64,000 nt of DNA from Actinacidiphila glaucinigra (lineage in GTDB: Bacteria > Actinomycetota > Actinomycetes > Streptomycetales > Streptomycetaceae), in assembly GCF_900188405.1 (NCBI RefSeq), contig NZ_FZOF01000004.1, positions 124,001-188,000 of the forward strand, written 5' to 3'. This document shows, in pieces, positions 54,097 through 62,211 of this stretch; position 1 is the stretch's first letter, and every line of letters starts with the position of its first letter. The translations under genes were made by a program, and so were the position numbers. The notes beneath the pieces are model-generated. The model saw nothing but the letters and a program-made list of their open reading frames with translations, was not told where the DNA came from and did no database searches.

Positions 54097-54338
54097 CAGT
54101 GCGCAACCCAGGCCGTGCAGCGGGTACCCGTAGACAAGTACCCCCTGGCGATACCTACGAAAGAGAGTCACTTGGTCACTCTGAGTAGCGAACCCATGCA
54201 CTTCAAGCACGTATAGTTACCTGCGTCACACCAGTTACAGGGAACGGTTCAGGGCACCACGTGAGTCTCATACGTAGGGCCGCAGTTGGGCACTTGAGCT
54301 GGTTGCTGCCCGACGCGCAGGAGAAGTGAGGAGAAGCC
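54097..54338 (+). promoter_or_regulatory. Leader region of the graspetide locus
   Basis: This 242-base stretch is clearly less GC-rich than the genes around it and encodes nothing I can support. A TATAGT element (54212-54217) is a possible -10 box giving a leader of about 120 bases. GTCACTTGGTCACT at 54167-54180 and GTCTCATACGT repeats nearby may bind a regulator. A strong GAGGAGAAG ribosome site precedes the precursor ATG. Confidence 0.4.
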
Positions 54339-54530
54339 ATGCGACCGTTCGCGCTGATTCATGCCCGGCCGGCCACACCCGAAACATTTGTAGCGCCGTA
54401 CACCTACGATTCCGCCCTGCAGCTGAACGTGCTCCCCGACGGACGCCCCGTCATCACCGACCGCGCGCTGCTGCTCGCCACGGCCGCCACCGTCTCCACC
54501 GCCGGCTCCAAGACGCACTTCGACGACTGA
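54339..54530 (+). CDS. ATP-grasp-modified RiPP (graspetide) precursor peptide
   Basis: A 63-residue precursor. The leader begins MRPFALIHARP; the PFAL segment resembles the PFxL recognition element of ATP-grasp-modified peptides. A middle part YTYDSALQLNVLPDGRPVI is typical of the SAV_5884-associated precursor family. The C-terminal core TAGSKTHFDD offers Thr/Ser hydroxyls (T51, S53, T54, S57, T59), Lys58 and acids D62/D63 for ester or amide cross-links. The ATP-grasp ligase gene starts 15 bases later. Which residues are joined, and whether the leader is cleaved, is unknown. Confidence 0.88.
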   Translation: MRPFALIHARPATPETFVAPYTYDSALQLNVLPDGRPVITDRALLLATAATVSTAGSKTHFDD

Positions 54531-54545
54531 GCACCCCGAACCCCC

Positions 54546-55502
54546 ATGACCGTCCTGATCCTCACCTCACCCGAGGACGTGACAGCCGACCTGGTGGTGG
54601 CGGCGCTGCACGACCGCGGGACACCGGTGGTCCGCCTGGACCCTGCGGACCTGCCCGGTGAGGTCTCCATGTCCGCCGAGTACGTACGCGGTGACGTACG
54701 CGGGTATCTGTCGGTCCAGGAGCGCATGGTGAGCATGGACAGCGTGCGCTCCATCTGGATACGAAGACCCGGCACACCCGGCGCGGGCGCGGCGGAGCAG
54801 TCCGAGTGGCTGACCGCCGAGGCCGGCGCGGCACTGTACGGGGCGCTGCGCTGCGTGCGGGCCCGGTGGATGAACCACCCGGCCGCCGCGGCGCAGGCCC
54901 GTTACAAGCCGTGGCAGTTGTTCACCGCGCACCACTCGGGGTTCGCGGTCCCCGCCACGCTCATCACCACCTTCCCGCAGGCGGCACGGGAGTTCGCCGA
55001 GCAGCATCCGCAGCTGGTCGTCAAGTCGGTCTCCGGCACGCACCCGGGCGATCCGCCGATGGCGCTGCCGACCACGCTGGTCGCCCCGGACGCCGACTTC
55101 TCCGCGGTCGCGGCGGGGCCGACGCTGCTGCAGCAGTACATACCCAAGGCCGCCGACATCCGCCTGACCTGTGTGGGGACGGGGTTGTTCGCGGCCCGCA
55201 AGAAGTCCGGTCCCGGCCAGGTCGACGGCCGGTTCAACAGCCCCGAGGACGCCGACTGGGAGCCCGTGGAGCCGCCGGTGCGCATCGCGCGCTCGGTGCG
55301 GGAGTACATGGCCGCGGCCGGACTCGCCTACGGCGCCTTCGACTTCGCCGAGGACACCGACGGGACCTGGTGGTTCCTGGAGTGCAACCAGGGCGGTCAG
55401 TTCGGCTTCGTCGAGCTGGCGACGGGGCAGCCCATCACCGCGGCCATCGCCGACTGGCTGGCCGGCGGTCAGGACTCCCGCACGCCCCACGGGGAGCCGT
55501 AG
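54546..55502 (+). CDS. ATP-grasp ribosomal peptide maturase (graspetide ligase)
   Basis: A 318-residue ATP-grasp enzyme of the MvdD/SAV_5884-like branch that would activate Asp side chains of the precursor and close omega-ester or omega-amide rings. Landmarks are an N-terminal MTVLILTSPEDVTADLVVAAL, the leader-facing region SIWIRRPG, ATP-binding PQLVVKSVSG and LLQQYIPKAADIRLTCVG, and the Mg-binding end WWFLECNQGGQFGFVE. It is transcribed with the precursor. No protease, exporter or methyltransferase gene follows; the next gene is convergent and overlaps by 34 bases. Confidence 0.92.
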   Translation: MTVLILTSPEDVTADLVVAALHDRGTPVVRLDPADLPGEVSMSAEYVRGDVRGYLSVQERMVSMDSVRSIWIRRPGTPGAGAAEQSEWLTAEAGAALYGALRCVRARWMNHPAAAAQARYKPWQLFTAHHSGFAVPATLITTFPQAAREFAEQHPQLVVKSVSGTHPGDPPMALPTTLVAPDADFSAVAAGPTLLQQYIPKAADIRLTCVGTGLFAARKKSGPGQVDGRFNSPEDADWEPVEPPVRIARSVREYMAAAGLAYGAFDFAEDTDGTWWFLECNQGGQFGFVELATGQPITAAIADWLAGGQDSRTPHGEP

Positions 55503-56689
55503 GAGGTCAGCAGGTCGAGGAAGGGACGCGGGGCCAGGGCCTCGGGGCCGAGGACGCCGCTGCCCGCCCAGGTGCCCGCGGCCATCAGCTCCAGGGCCAC
55601 GACGGGGTTGACGGCCGTCTGCCAGACGACGGCCTGCGAGCCGTACTCGCGCATCGACCACTGGTTGTCGACGACGTGGTACAGGTACACCTCGCGCGCC
55701 CGGCCGTCCTTCGTCCCCTTCACCCACGTTCCGGCGCAGGTCTTGCCGTGCATGCGCTCGCCCAGCGTGGCCGGGTCGGGCAGGCAGGCGGCCACGACGT
55801 CCCGCGGGCTGACCCGGACCGGACCGCGGTCGCTCTGCACGGTGACGGGTCCGGTGCGGTCCAGGCCGAGCTGGTGGAGGGTCCTGAGGGTGCCGATGAA
55901 CTCCTCCCCCAGGCCGTACTTGAAGGTCACGCGTCCGGCGTCGACCCAGCGTGGCATCAGCAGCACCTCCTCGTGCTCGACGTTCACGCAACCGACGGGC
56001 CCGATGCCCTCGGGGAAGTCGAAGACCTCGGGCTCGCTGAAGGGCTCGGTCGTGAACCAGCCGCGTCCTGTCTCGTAGACCACCGGCGGGTTGAGGCACT
56101 CCTCGATGGTGGTCCAGATGCTGAACGACGGTGCGAAGTCGTAGCCGTCGACGGTGAGGTTCGCGCCGTCGCGCACCCCGATCTCCTCGATCGTGTCGAA
56201 CAGCTCGTCGGCGGCGTAGCGGGCGAAGACGTCCGACAGGCCCGGCTCCACGCCCATCCCGACCAGGGCCAGCCGTCCGGCCTTCTCCCACTCGGCGGCC
56301 CGCTCGAACTGGGCGTCGCCGAGCTTGACCCCGCACTCCTCGTAGGGGCGCTCCGGGTGCGGTCGGGACAGCGACATCGCCATGTCGAGGTAGTCGGCGC
56401 CGGCGGCGAGGGCGGCGCCGAACAGGGGCATCACGAAGCGCGGGTCGGTGGCGTTGAGCAGGACGTCGCAGCCCCGCTCGGTGAGCAGCGCGGTGACCGC
56501 GGCCTCGTCGGAGGCGTCTACGGGGGCGGCGGAGAAGCGGCCGGTCCCGTCGTCCACGGCCGCCACGGCGGCCTCGGCGCGGGCGAGGTCCCGGTCGGCG
56601 ACGACCATGGCCTCGAAGAACGAGCGACGGGCGGCGATCCGGGTGATCGCGGTACCCACCCCGCCGGCTCCCACAAGCAGTACACGCAT
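55469..56689 (-). CDS. Saccharopine dehydrogenase-like NAD(P) oxidoreductase
   Basis: A 406-residue protein. The Rossmann motif VLLVGAGGVGTAITRIAAR opens at residue 3. Further family landmarks are CDVLLNATDPRF, GMGVEPGLSDVFARYAADELF and the C-terminal dimer/substrate domain with ETGRGWFTTEPFSEPEVFDFPEG. It resembles saccharopine or carboxynorspermidine dehydrogenases; the real substrate is not clear and no lysine-pathway gene is near. ATG 56689 is the start, though a TTG three codons earlier has better ribosome-site spacing. Divergent from a TetR gene. Confidence 0.88.
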   Translation of the reverse strand: MRVLLVGAGGVGTAITRIAARRSFFEAMVVADRDLARAEAAVAAVDDGTGRFSAAPVDASDEAAVTALLTERGCDVLLNATDPRFVMPLFGAALAAGADYLDMAMSLSRPHPERPYEECGVKLGDAQFERAAEWEKAGRLALVGMGVEPGLSDVFARYAADELFDTIEEIGVRDGANLTVDGYDFAPSFSIWTTIEECLNPPVVYETGRGWFTTEPFSEPEVFDFPEGIGPVGCVNVEHEEVLLMPRWVDAGRVTFKYGLGEEFIGTLRTLHQLGLDRTGPVTVQSDRGPVRVSPRDVVAACLPDPATLGERMHGKTCAGTWVKGTKDGRAREVYLYHVVDNQWSMREYGSQAVVWQTAVNPVVALELMAAGTWAGSGVLGPEALAPRPFLDLLTSYGSPWGVRES

Positions 56690-56806
56690 GGCTGACAAGT
56701 CTCCGTTCCGAGGCGGAGGCGCCTCTGCCCAGGGATGAAACGCCGCCCCGCGACGTATGGTCAATGGTGTTGGCATAAGCTCGGCGCGGCGAAAGGGGAG
56801 GGGCTC

Positions 56807-57517
56807 GTGCCCAAGAGGGTCGTCCAGGAGGCGGCACGCCGGCGCCGCCGCCCCACCAGGAACGGGGCGGTGCTCTCGCACCGGCTGATCGTCGACACCG
56901 CGCTGCGCATGCTGCACGAGCACGGCTCGGCCGGGCTGACCGTACGGCGGCTGGGCACCGCGCTGGGTGCCGACCCGAGCACGCTGTACCGCTACTTCCG
57001 CGGCATGGACGACCTCACCCTGGCCATCGCGGACGACCTGATGGGCCGGGCGATGGACGGCTGGGAGTCCACCGGCGCCTGGCGTACCGACCTGCGCGGC
57101 CTGGGGCTGCGCATCCACACCGCGTACCTCGCCCACCCGCAGGCGGCGGTGCTCACCGCCAGCCGGGTCTCCGGGCGCGCCCGCGAGACGGCGGCCGACG
57201 AGGCGGTCCTCGGCATCCTGCGCACCGCCGGGTTCCCCGACCCCGCCGCGGTCGCGATCTACCAGGCCTTCATCGACCAGGCCCTGGCCTTCGCCGCGCT
57301 GGACGCGGCGACCCTGGCCCTCCCCGAGGCCGCCCGCGCCGCCGACCGGGACGTGTGGCGCGAGACGTACGCGCGGCTGCCGGCGCGGACCCATCCGCAC
57401 ATCGCGGCCACCGCCGGCCTGCTGGTCGCCCGTATGAACCGCAGCGCCTACCCCACCGCCCTCGACATGCTGCTCGACAGCGCCACGTCCCGGCTGGCGG
57501 CGTCGCGGCAGGACTGA
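56807..57517 (+). CDS. TetR/AcrR-family regulator
   Basis: A 236-residue regulator. The N-terminal DNA-binding part follows a basic ARRRRRPTRNG arm: LIVDTALRMLHEHGSAGLTVRRLGTALGADPSTLYRYFRG. A TetR C-terminal ligand domain follows. GTG 56807 has AAAGGGGAGG upstream. It probably controls the divergent saccharopine-dehydrogenase-like gene and itself from the 117-base interval, where only a weak TATG...CATA dyad is visible. Confidence 0.88.
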   Translation: MPKRVVQEAARRRRRPTRNGAVLSHRLIVDTALRMLHEHGSAGLTVRRLGTALGADPSTLYRYFRGMDDLTLAIADDLMGRAMDGWESTGAWRTDLRGLGLRIHTAYLAHPQAAVLTASRVSGRARETAADEAVLGILRTAGFPDPAAVAIYQAFIDQALAFAALDAATLALPEAARAADRDVWRETYARLPARTHPHIAATAGLLVARMNRSAYPTALDMLLDSATSRLAASRQD

Positions 57518-57520
57518 GGG

Positions 57521-57542
57521 CTCACCTCCCGTTCACCTCGCC
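57521..57542 (+). promoter_or_regulatory. 11-base direct repeat before the OmpR-type regulator
   Basis: TCACCTC occurs twice (57522-57528 and 57533-57539) with an 11-base period, in the units CTCACCTCCC and GTTCACCTCG. This is the layout of sites bound by OmpR/PhoP-family regulators, so autoregulation is plausible. Confidence 0.45.
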
Positions 57543-57620
57543 TCCGCATACTGGAGGCCTGACCCGCCCGTGACCTGCGCGGGTCACGGTACCGAGCGAT
57601 GCGAGACAGGCTGGTGGGAC

Positions 57621-58277
57621 GTGCGGGTGCTGGTCGTGGAGGACGAGGAGATGCTCGCGGACGCCATAGCCGAGGGACTGCGGCAGGAGGCGTTCGCGGT
57701 CGACGTCGTCCACGACGGCGAGGCGGCCCTGGAGCGCCTGTCGGTCAACGAGTACGACGTGATGGTCCTCGACCGCGACCTGCCGGGACTGCACGGGGAC
57801 GAGGTGTGCCGGCGCACCGCCGCCGACGCGGCCGACGTGCGGATCCTGATGCTGACCGTCTCCACGACGGTCGCCGAGCGCGTGGCCGGGCTGCGCCTCG
57901 GTGCGGACGACTACCTGGTCAAGCCGTTCGCGTTCGCCGAACTGGTGGCCCGGATCCGGGCCCTGGGGCGCCGGGTGCGGCCGCCCGCCCCGCCGGTGCT
58001 GGAGCGCGCGGGCATCCGGCTCGACCCGCACCTGCGCGAGACACGCCGCGACGGCCGTGCCGTGCCCCTGTCGCGCAAGGAGTTCGCGGTGCTGGAGGAG
58101 CTCCTGCGCGCCCAGGGCGGCCCGGTCTCGGCCGAGTCCCTGCTGGAGCGGGTCTGGGACGAGAACATCGACCCGTTCACCACGATCGTCCGCGTCACCA
58201 TCCGCGGCCTGCGCCGCAAGCTGGGCGAGCCCGGGGTCGTGGAGACCGTCACGGGTGTGGGGTACCGCATCCGATGA
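57621..58277 (+). CDS. OmpR-family response regulator
   Basis: A 218-residue two-domain regulator. Receiver: VLVVEDEEMLADAI, phospho-Asp in VMVLDRDLPGLHG, Thr in LMLTVS and Lys in YLVKPFAF. The winged-helix DNA-binding domain runs over the last ~95 residues (PLSRKEFAVLEELLR...TIVRVTIRGLRRKLG...GVGYRIR). GTG 57621 is the start. Its stop overlaps the kinase start (ATGA). Confidence 0.94.
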   Translation: MRVLVVEDEEMLADAIAEGLRQEAFAVDVVHDGEAALERLSVNEYDVMVLDRDLPGLHGDEVCRRTAADAADVRILMLTVSTTVAERVAGLRLGADDYLVKPFAFAELVARIRALGRRVRPPAPPVLERAGIRLDPHLRETRRDGRAVPLSRKEFAVLEELLRAQGGPVSAESLLERVWDENIDPFTTIVRVTIRGLRRKLGEPGVVETVTGVGYRIR

Positions 58278-59431
58278 GCACCGTGACCGGCGCACCGTCC
58301 GGCCGTGTCTGGCGCGGCAGCCTGCGCGTGCAGCTGACCGCCGTCTTCGGCCTGCTGTTCTTCGTCGCCGCCACGGCCGTGCTCGCCGGATCGCTGATCC
58401 TGGTGCGCAACGGCATGCGCTACAGCCTCGACCTCGCCTTCGATCCGCGGGTGTTCCCCGTCTCGAACGAGATGACCAAGGCCGTCATCGTGTCCTCGAT
58501 GGAGAGGAACCTGCTGGCCAAGGGCGGGATCACGGTCCTGGTGGTCGGCGTGCTCGCGACGACGGCCGGGTGGCTGGCCGCCGGGCGGCTGCTGCGCCCG
58601 CTCCACCGGATCACCTCCACCGCCGAGCGCATCGCCGGCCGTACCCTGCACCGCCGCATCGCGCTGGAGATGCCTCCCGGCGAGGTGAAGCGGCTGGCGG
58701 ACACCTTCGACCGGATGCTGGACCGGCTGGACGGCGCCTTCGCGGGGCAGGAACGGTTCATCGCCAACGCGGCGCACGAGCTGAAGACCCCCCTGGTGAT
58801 CAACCGCACCCTGGTCGAGGTCGCCATGAACCGGCCCGACGCCCCGGTGGAGCTGCTGCGGCTGGGCGAGAACCTGCTGGCCGTCAACGCCCGCCACGAG
58901 CGGTTGATCGACGCCCTGCTCACCCTGGCCCGCGCCGAGGACGCGCTGACCGACCGCGTCCCGCTCGACCTCGCCGACGTGTGCGACGCCGTCGTGACCG
59001 CGGCGGAACCCGAGGCCGAACGGCAGCGGGTGCGGCTGGAGGCCGGGCTGGACCCGGCGCCGTCGATCGGCGACCCGATCCTGCTGGAGCAGTTGGTGCG
59101 CAACCTCGTCGACAACGCGGTCCGCTACAACGAGTCCGGCGGTCTGGTCCGGGTCACCACCGCCCACGACCGGCACGGCCCGCGCGTCGTCGTCGCCAAC
59201 ACCGGCGCCAGGATCTCGGCGCACGAGATCCCGGTGCTCTTCGAGCCCTTCCGACGGCTCACCGACCGCGTGGGGTCCGCGCGCGGCAGCGGTCTCGGCC
59301 TGTCGATCGTACGGGCCGTGGCGCGGGCCCACGGGGGTGACGTGACGGCGGAACCCCGTCACGGGGGCGGGCTGACGGTCACCGTCGCGTTGCCCGCCCG
59401 GCATGACCACGCACGCCTGACAGGAGCGTGA
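58274..59431 (+). CDS. Sensor histidine kinase
   Basis: A 385-residue membrane kinase. Two membrane spans (about residues 22-43 and 83-103) enclose a short extracellular loop of about 40 residues. HAMP follows (LLRPLHRITSTAERIAG), then the phospho-His in FIANAAHELKTPLVINR, the N-box LVRNLVDNAVRYNE and the G-box GSGLGLSIVRAVARAHGG. It is the partner of the upstream OmpR-type regulator. The small sensor loop suggests detection within or near the membrane. Confidence 0.94.
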   Translation: MSTVTGAPSGRVWRGSLRVQLTAVFGLLFFVAATAVLAGSLILVRNGMRYSLDLAFDPRVFPVSNEMTKAVIVSSMERNLLAKGGITVLVVGVLATTAGWLAAGRLLRPLHRITSTAERIAGRTLHRRIALEMPPGEVKRLADTFDRMLDRLDGAFAGQERFIANAAHELKTPLVINRTLVEVAMNRPDAPVELLRLGENLLAVNARHERLIDALLTLARAEDALTDRVPLDLADVCDAVVTAAEPEAERQRVRLEAGLDPAPSIGDPILLEQLVRNLVDNAVRYNESGGLVRVTTAHDRHGPRVVVANTGARISAHEIPVLFEPFRRLTDRVGSARGSGLGLSIVRAVARAHGGDVTAEPRHGGGLTVTVALPARHDHARLTGA

Positions 59432-59480
59432 GGTCCGGCGCCCGCCGCCGGTTCACGCGCAGCACTACGGAGTACGACGT

Positions 59481-60290
59481 ATGGAACACCCCCGGACGAA
59501 CCGACATCCCGGGACGAAGCCGCGGCGGCGGGTGCTGGTACGGCGCCTCGCCATCCTCGCCGTCCTCGCGGTCCTCGCCGTGGGTCTGGGCTCGGTGCTG
59601 ACCGAGCGGCACGACCACGAGCGCGCGGTCCCCGCGACCGCCCAGCACGGACCGGCCGCCGCCACGGCCCCGGCGACCACGCCGGCCCCCGGCACCACGC
59701 CGAAGCCGAAGCCGACCCCGACCCGGGTGCCGGAGCACGGCGACGGCAGGTTCACCGAGGCCCCCGGCACCTCGCGGACCATCGGGCACGGCACCCCGCT
59801 GCGGTACGGCGTGGAGGTCGAGGACGGCACCGGGTTCTCGGCCGCCTCGGTGGCCGCGGAGGTCGGCCGCATACTCGCCGACAAGCGCGGCTGGACGACG
59901 GCCGGCGCCGCCTTCCGGCGCGTCGACGCTCCGCCGTACGACTTCCTCGTGCGCCTGGCCACCCCGGACACCACGGACGCGCTGTGCGCGGTGTACGGCC
60001 TGGACACCGGCGGCGAGGTGAACTGCAGCGGCGGCAAGGACGTCGTGGTCAACCTCAAGCGCTGGGTGCTGCTGAGCCCGTACTACAAGGGCCGCCCGGC
60101 CGAGTACCGCGCCCTGATCATCAACCACGAGGTCGGGCACCGCCTCGGCCGCGGCCATCGCGGCTGCCCCGGCCCCGGGCGCCCCGCCCCGGCGATGATG
60201 CAGCAGATCAAGGGCCTGCACGGCTGCACCCCCAACGCCTGGCCGTACGACCGCCACGGCCGCGCGATCACCGGCCCCGCCGTCCCGTGA
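59481..60290 (+). CDS. DUF3152 membrane-anchored metallopeptidase-like protein
   Basis: A 269-residue protein with a basic N-terminus, one membrane helix (about residues 22-42) and a Thr/Pro/Lys-rich extracellular linker to about residue 90. The DUF3152 domain follows. It carries a zinc-peptidase-like HEVGHRLGRGH (HExxHxxGxxH) near residue 216 and paired Cys (LCAVYGL...VNCSGG; GCPGP...GCTPN) suited to disulfides. Proteolytic activity is inferred from the motif only. It follows the two-component system by 49 bases and may be its target. Confidence 0.87.
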   Translation: MEHPRTNRHPGTKPRRRVLVRRLAILAVLAVLAVGLGSVLTERHDHERAVPATAQHGPAAATAPATTPAPGTTPKPKPTPTRVPEHGDGRFTEAPGTSRTIGHGTPLRYGVEVEDGTGFSAASVAAEVGRILADKRGWTTAGAAFRRVDAPPYDFLVRLATPDTTDALCAVYGLDTGGEVNCSGGKDVVVNLKRWVLLSPYYKGRPAEYRALIINHEVGHRLGRGHRGCPGPGRPAPAMMQQIKGLHGCTPNAWPYDRHGRAITGPAVP

Positions 60291-60807
60291 CGGCCCGGCC
60301 GTCTCGGACTCCGCGACCTTCCGCCCGGCGCCGCTGACCGGCCGCCGGTGGGCGCGCCCGCGGTGACGGAACCCCGCCGAGCGTGTACACGTCGCTCCAC
60401 GCGCCACGGCCGAGGCTCCGACACGGCCGACGCGGCACCTGTGGTCGCCCAACGGAGCGGGTCGCCTCCTGCTGCGTGGTGCGAACTCCGGGGTGGCTCG
60501 CGCCGGCCAGGTCGCACCGCGTCGGGCCGCGCCGCCGCAACCTCACGCCCCCTCGGCCCGACCGGACACACGGACCTGCCGCTGCACATGCCTCGTGAGA
60601 GCCACCGCCCCGGCCCCGGCCGGTCCCCAGGCATCGCGGACGCGGACCCCGGGGGGCCCGGTGCGGGGTTCCGCCCGGTCGAGTCCGCCGAAGGCCCCGG
60701 CGTCGGCCGCGCCGCGACGCCCTCTGGCGCAAGGCGCGCCGCGCCGCTTTGCTGGGGTGCGGACCGCTCTGCCCGTGCCCCGCCGTCGAGCCCGAGGACA
60801 GGACGAC
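60291..60807. other. 517-base stretch without a supportable gene
   Basis: Very GC-rich and without a frame showing credible codon use or recognisable motifs. It presumably contains the P450 promoter. GAGGACAGGACGAC precedes the P450 start. I see no clear terminator, RNA gene or repeat here. Confidence 0.5.
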
Positions 60808-62175
60808 ATGACCGCGGAGACCACCGCACAGCCCGAGGACGCCGCTGCGGACGTCCTGCCCGTCCCCGGCCCGCGCGGACTGCCGCTGATCGGCAGTCTT
60901 CCGGCCTTCGCCCGTGACCCGCTCGCCTTCTTCGTCACGCTGCGCGGGCACGGCGACCTCGTGCGCTGGCGGCTCGGCCCGCAGCGTGCGCTGTTCCTGT
61001 CCCGGCCGGAGCACATCGGCGAGCTGCTGACCGGCGTCGAGACCGTCTTCCGCCATCCCGAACTCGGCTGGGCGTTCAAGCTGGTGCTCGGCGACGGCGT
61101 GGTCACCAGCGAGGGTCCCGCCTGGCGCCGCAAGCGGGCGCTGGTGCAGCCCGCCGTCCGCCCGCGTCAGGTCCGGTCGTACGCGGACACGATGGCGGAG
61201 AGCGCGGCCGCCACCGCGGAGCGCTGGAGCGCGGGCCGGCACATCGACGTACGGCGGGAGATGCTGGCCCTCACCCAGCGGATCGCGGTGCGGACCCTGT
61301 TCGGCGCCGACACGGCGGGACGGGAGGACGTGATCGGCCGGGCGATGGACGTCGCCCAGCGCGCCATCGGCGACGAGTTCCGGGGCGTCACCCTGTTCCT
61401 GCCGCCGTGGGTTCCGACGCCGGGCCGCAGACGGCTCAAGGCGGCGGTCCGGGTCGTCGACGCGGAGGTGGCCCGGGTCACCGACGCCCGGCGGCGCAGT
61501 GGCGAGGAGCGCGACGACCTGCTGAGCCGGCTGCTCGCGGCCGTCGACGAGGAGGGCCGCCCGCTCACCGACCGGGAGGTCCGGGACGAGGCGGTCACGC
61601 TCTACATCGGCGGCCACGAGACCACCGGCACCACCCTCACCTGGGCCTGGTACCTGCTCGCGCGCAACCCCGCCGCGCGCGACCGGCTCACCGAAGAGCT
61701 CGCCCGGGTGCTGGGCGACCGCGACCCGCGCTTCGACGACCTCAAGGAACTGCACTGGACCGAGCAGGTCGTCAAGGAGACGTTGCGGCTCTACCCTCCC
61801 GTGTGGCTGATGACCGGCATCGCCAAGGAGGACTCCGTGCTCGACGGGCGGCCGGTCCCCGAGGGGACGGTGCTGTGGTCCAGCCAGTGGAGCGCGCACC
61901 GCGACGCGCGCTGGTTCCCCGCGCCGGGGGAGTTCCGGCCCGAGCGCTGGGAGGGCGAGGAGGCCGCCGCACTGCCGGACCACGCCTGGTTCCCCTTCGG
62001 CGGCGGCGCGCGGGCCTGCCTGGGCGCCCGCTTCGCGATGGTGGAGGCGGTGCTGGTGCTGGCCACCCTGGCCCGGCGCTTCCACGTCGACGTCGACCCC
62101 GGCGAGATCCCCCCGCGCCCGGGCCTGACCCTGCAGCCGGGCCGGGAGGTGACCGCGACGCTGCGCGCCGTCTGA
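60808..62175 (+). CDS. Cytochrome P450
   Basis: A 455-residue heme monooxygenase. The oxygen-activation helix is LYIGGHETTGTTLTWAWYLL, the ExxR motif is VVKETLRLYPPVW, and the heme loop FPFGGGARACLGARFA places the axial ligand at Cys404. The N-terminal PGPRGLPLIGSLPAFARDPLAFF is of the kind seen in fatty-acid or terpene hydroxylases. It has no membrane anchor. No ferredoxin gene is adjacent, so electron partners are encoded elsewhere. Substrate unknown. Confidence 0.94.
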   Translation: MTAETTAQPEDAAADVLPVPGPRGLPLIGSLPAFARDPLAFFVTLRGHGDLVRWRLGPQRALFLSRPEHIGELLTGVETVFRHPELGWAFKLVLGDGVVTSEGPAWRRKRALVQPAVRPRQVRSYADTMAESAAATAERWSAGRHIDVRREMLALTQRIAVRTLFGADTAGREDVIGRAMDVAQRAIGDEFRGVTLFLPPWVPTPGRRRLKAAVRVVDAEVARVTDARRRSGEERDDLLSRLLAAVDEEGRPLTDREVRDEAVTLYIGGHETTGTTLTWAWYLLARNPAARDRLTEELARVLGDRDPRFDDLKELHWTEQVVKETLRLYPPVWLMTGIAKEDSVLDGRPVPEGTVLWSSQWSAHRDARWFPAPGEFRPERWEGEEAAALPDHAWFPFGGGARACLGARFAMVEAVLVLATLARRFHVDVDPGEIPPRPGLTLQPGREVTATLRAV

Positions 62176-62211
62176 GCGGGCGGCCCCGCCCGTACGGGTA
62201 GGGTCGCGACG

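Noticed and set aside
55469..56689. Saccharopine-dehydrogenase-like gene as part of the graspetide cluster
   Set aside because: It is convergent, overlaps only at the 3' ends, and pairs with a divergent TetR gene; no known role for this fold in graspetide biosynthesis.
60808..62175. P450 as a tailoring enzyme of the nearby RiPP
   Set aside because: More than 5 kb away, separated by a TetR gene, a two-component system and DUF3152; no biosynthetic context.
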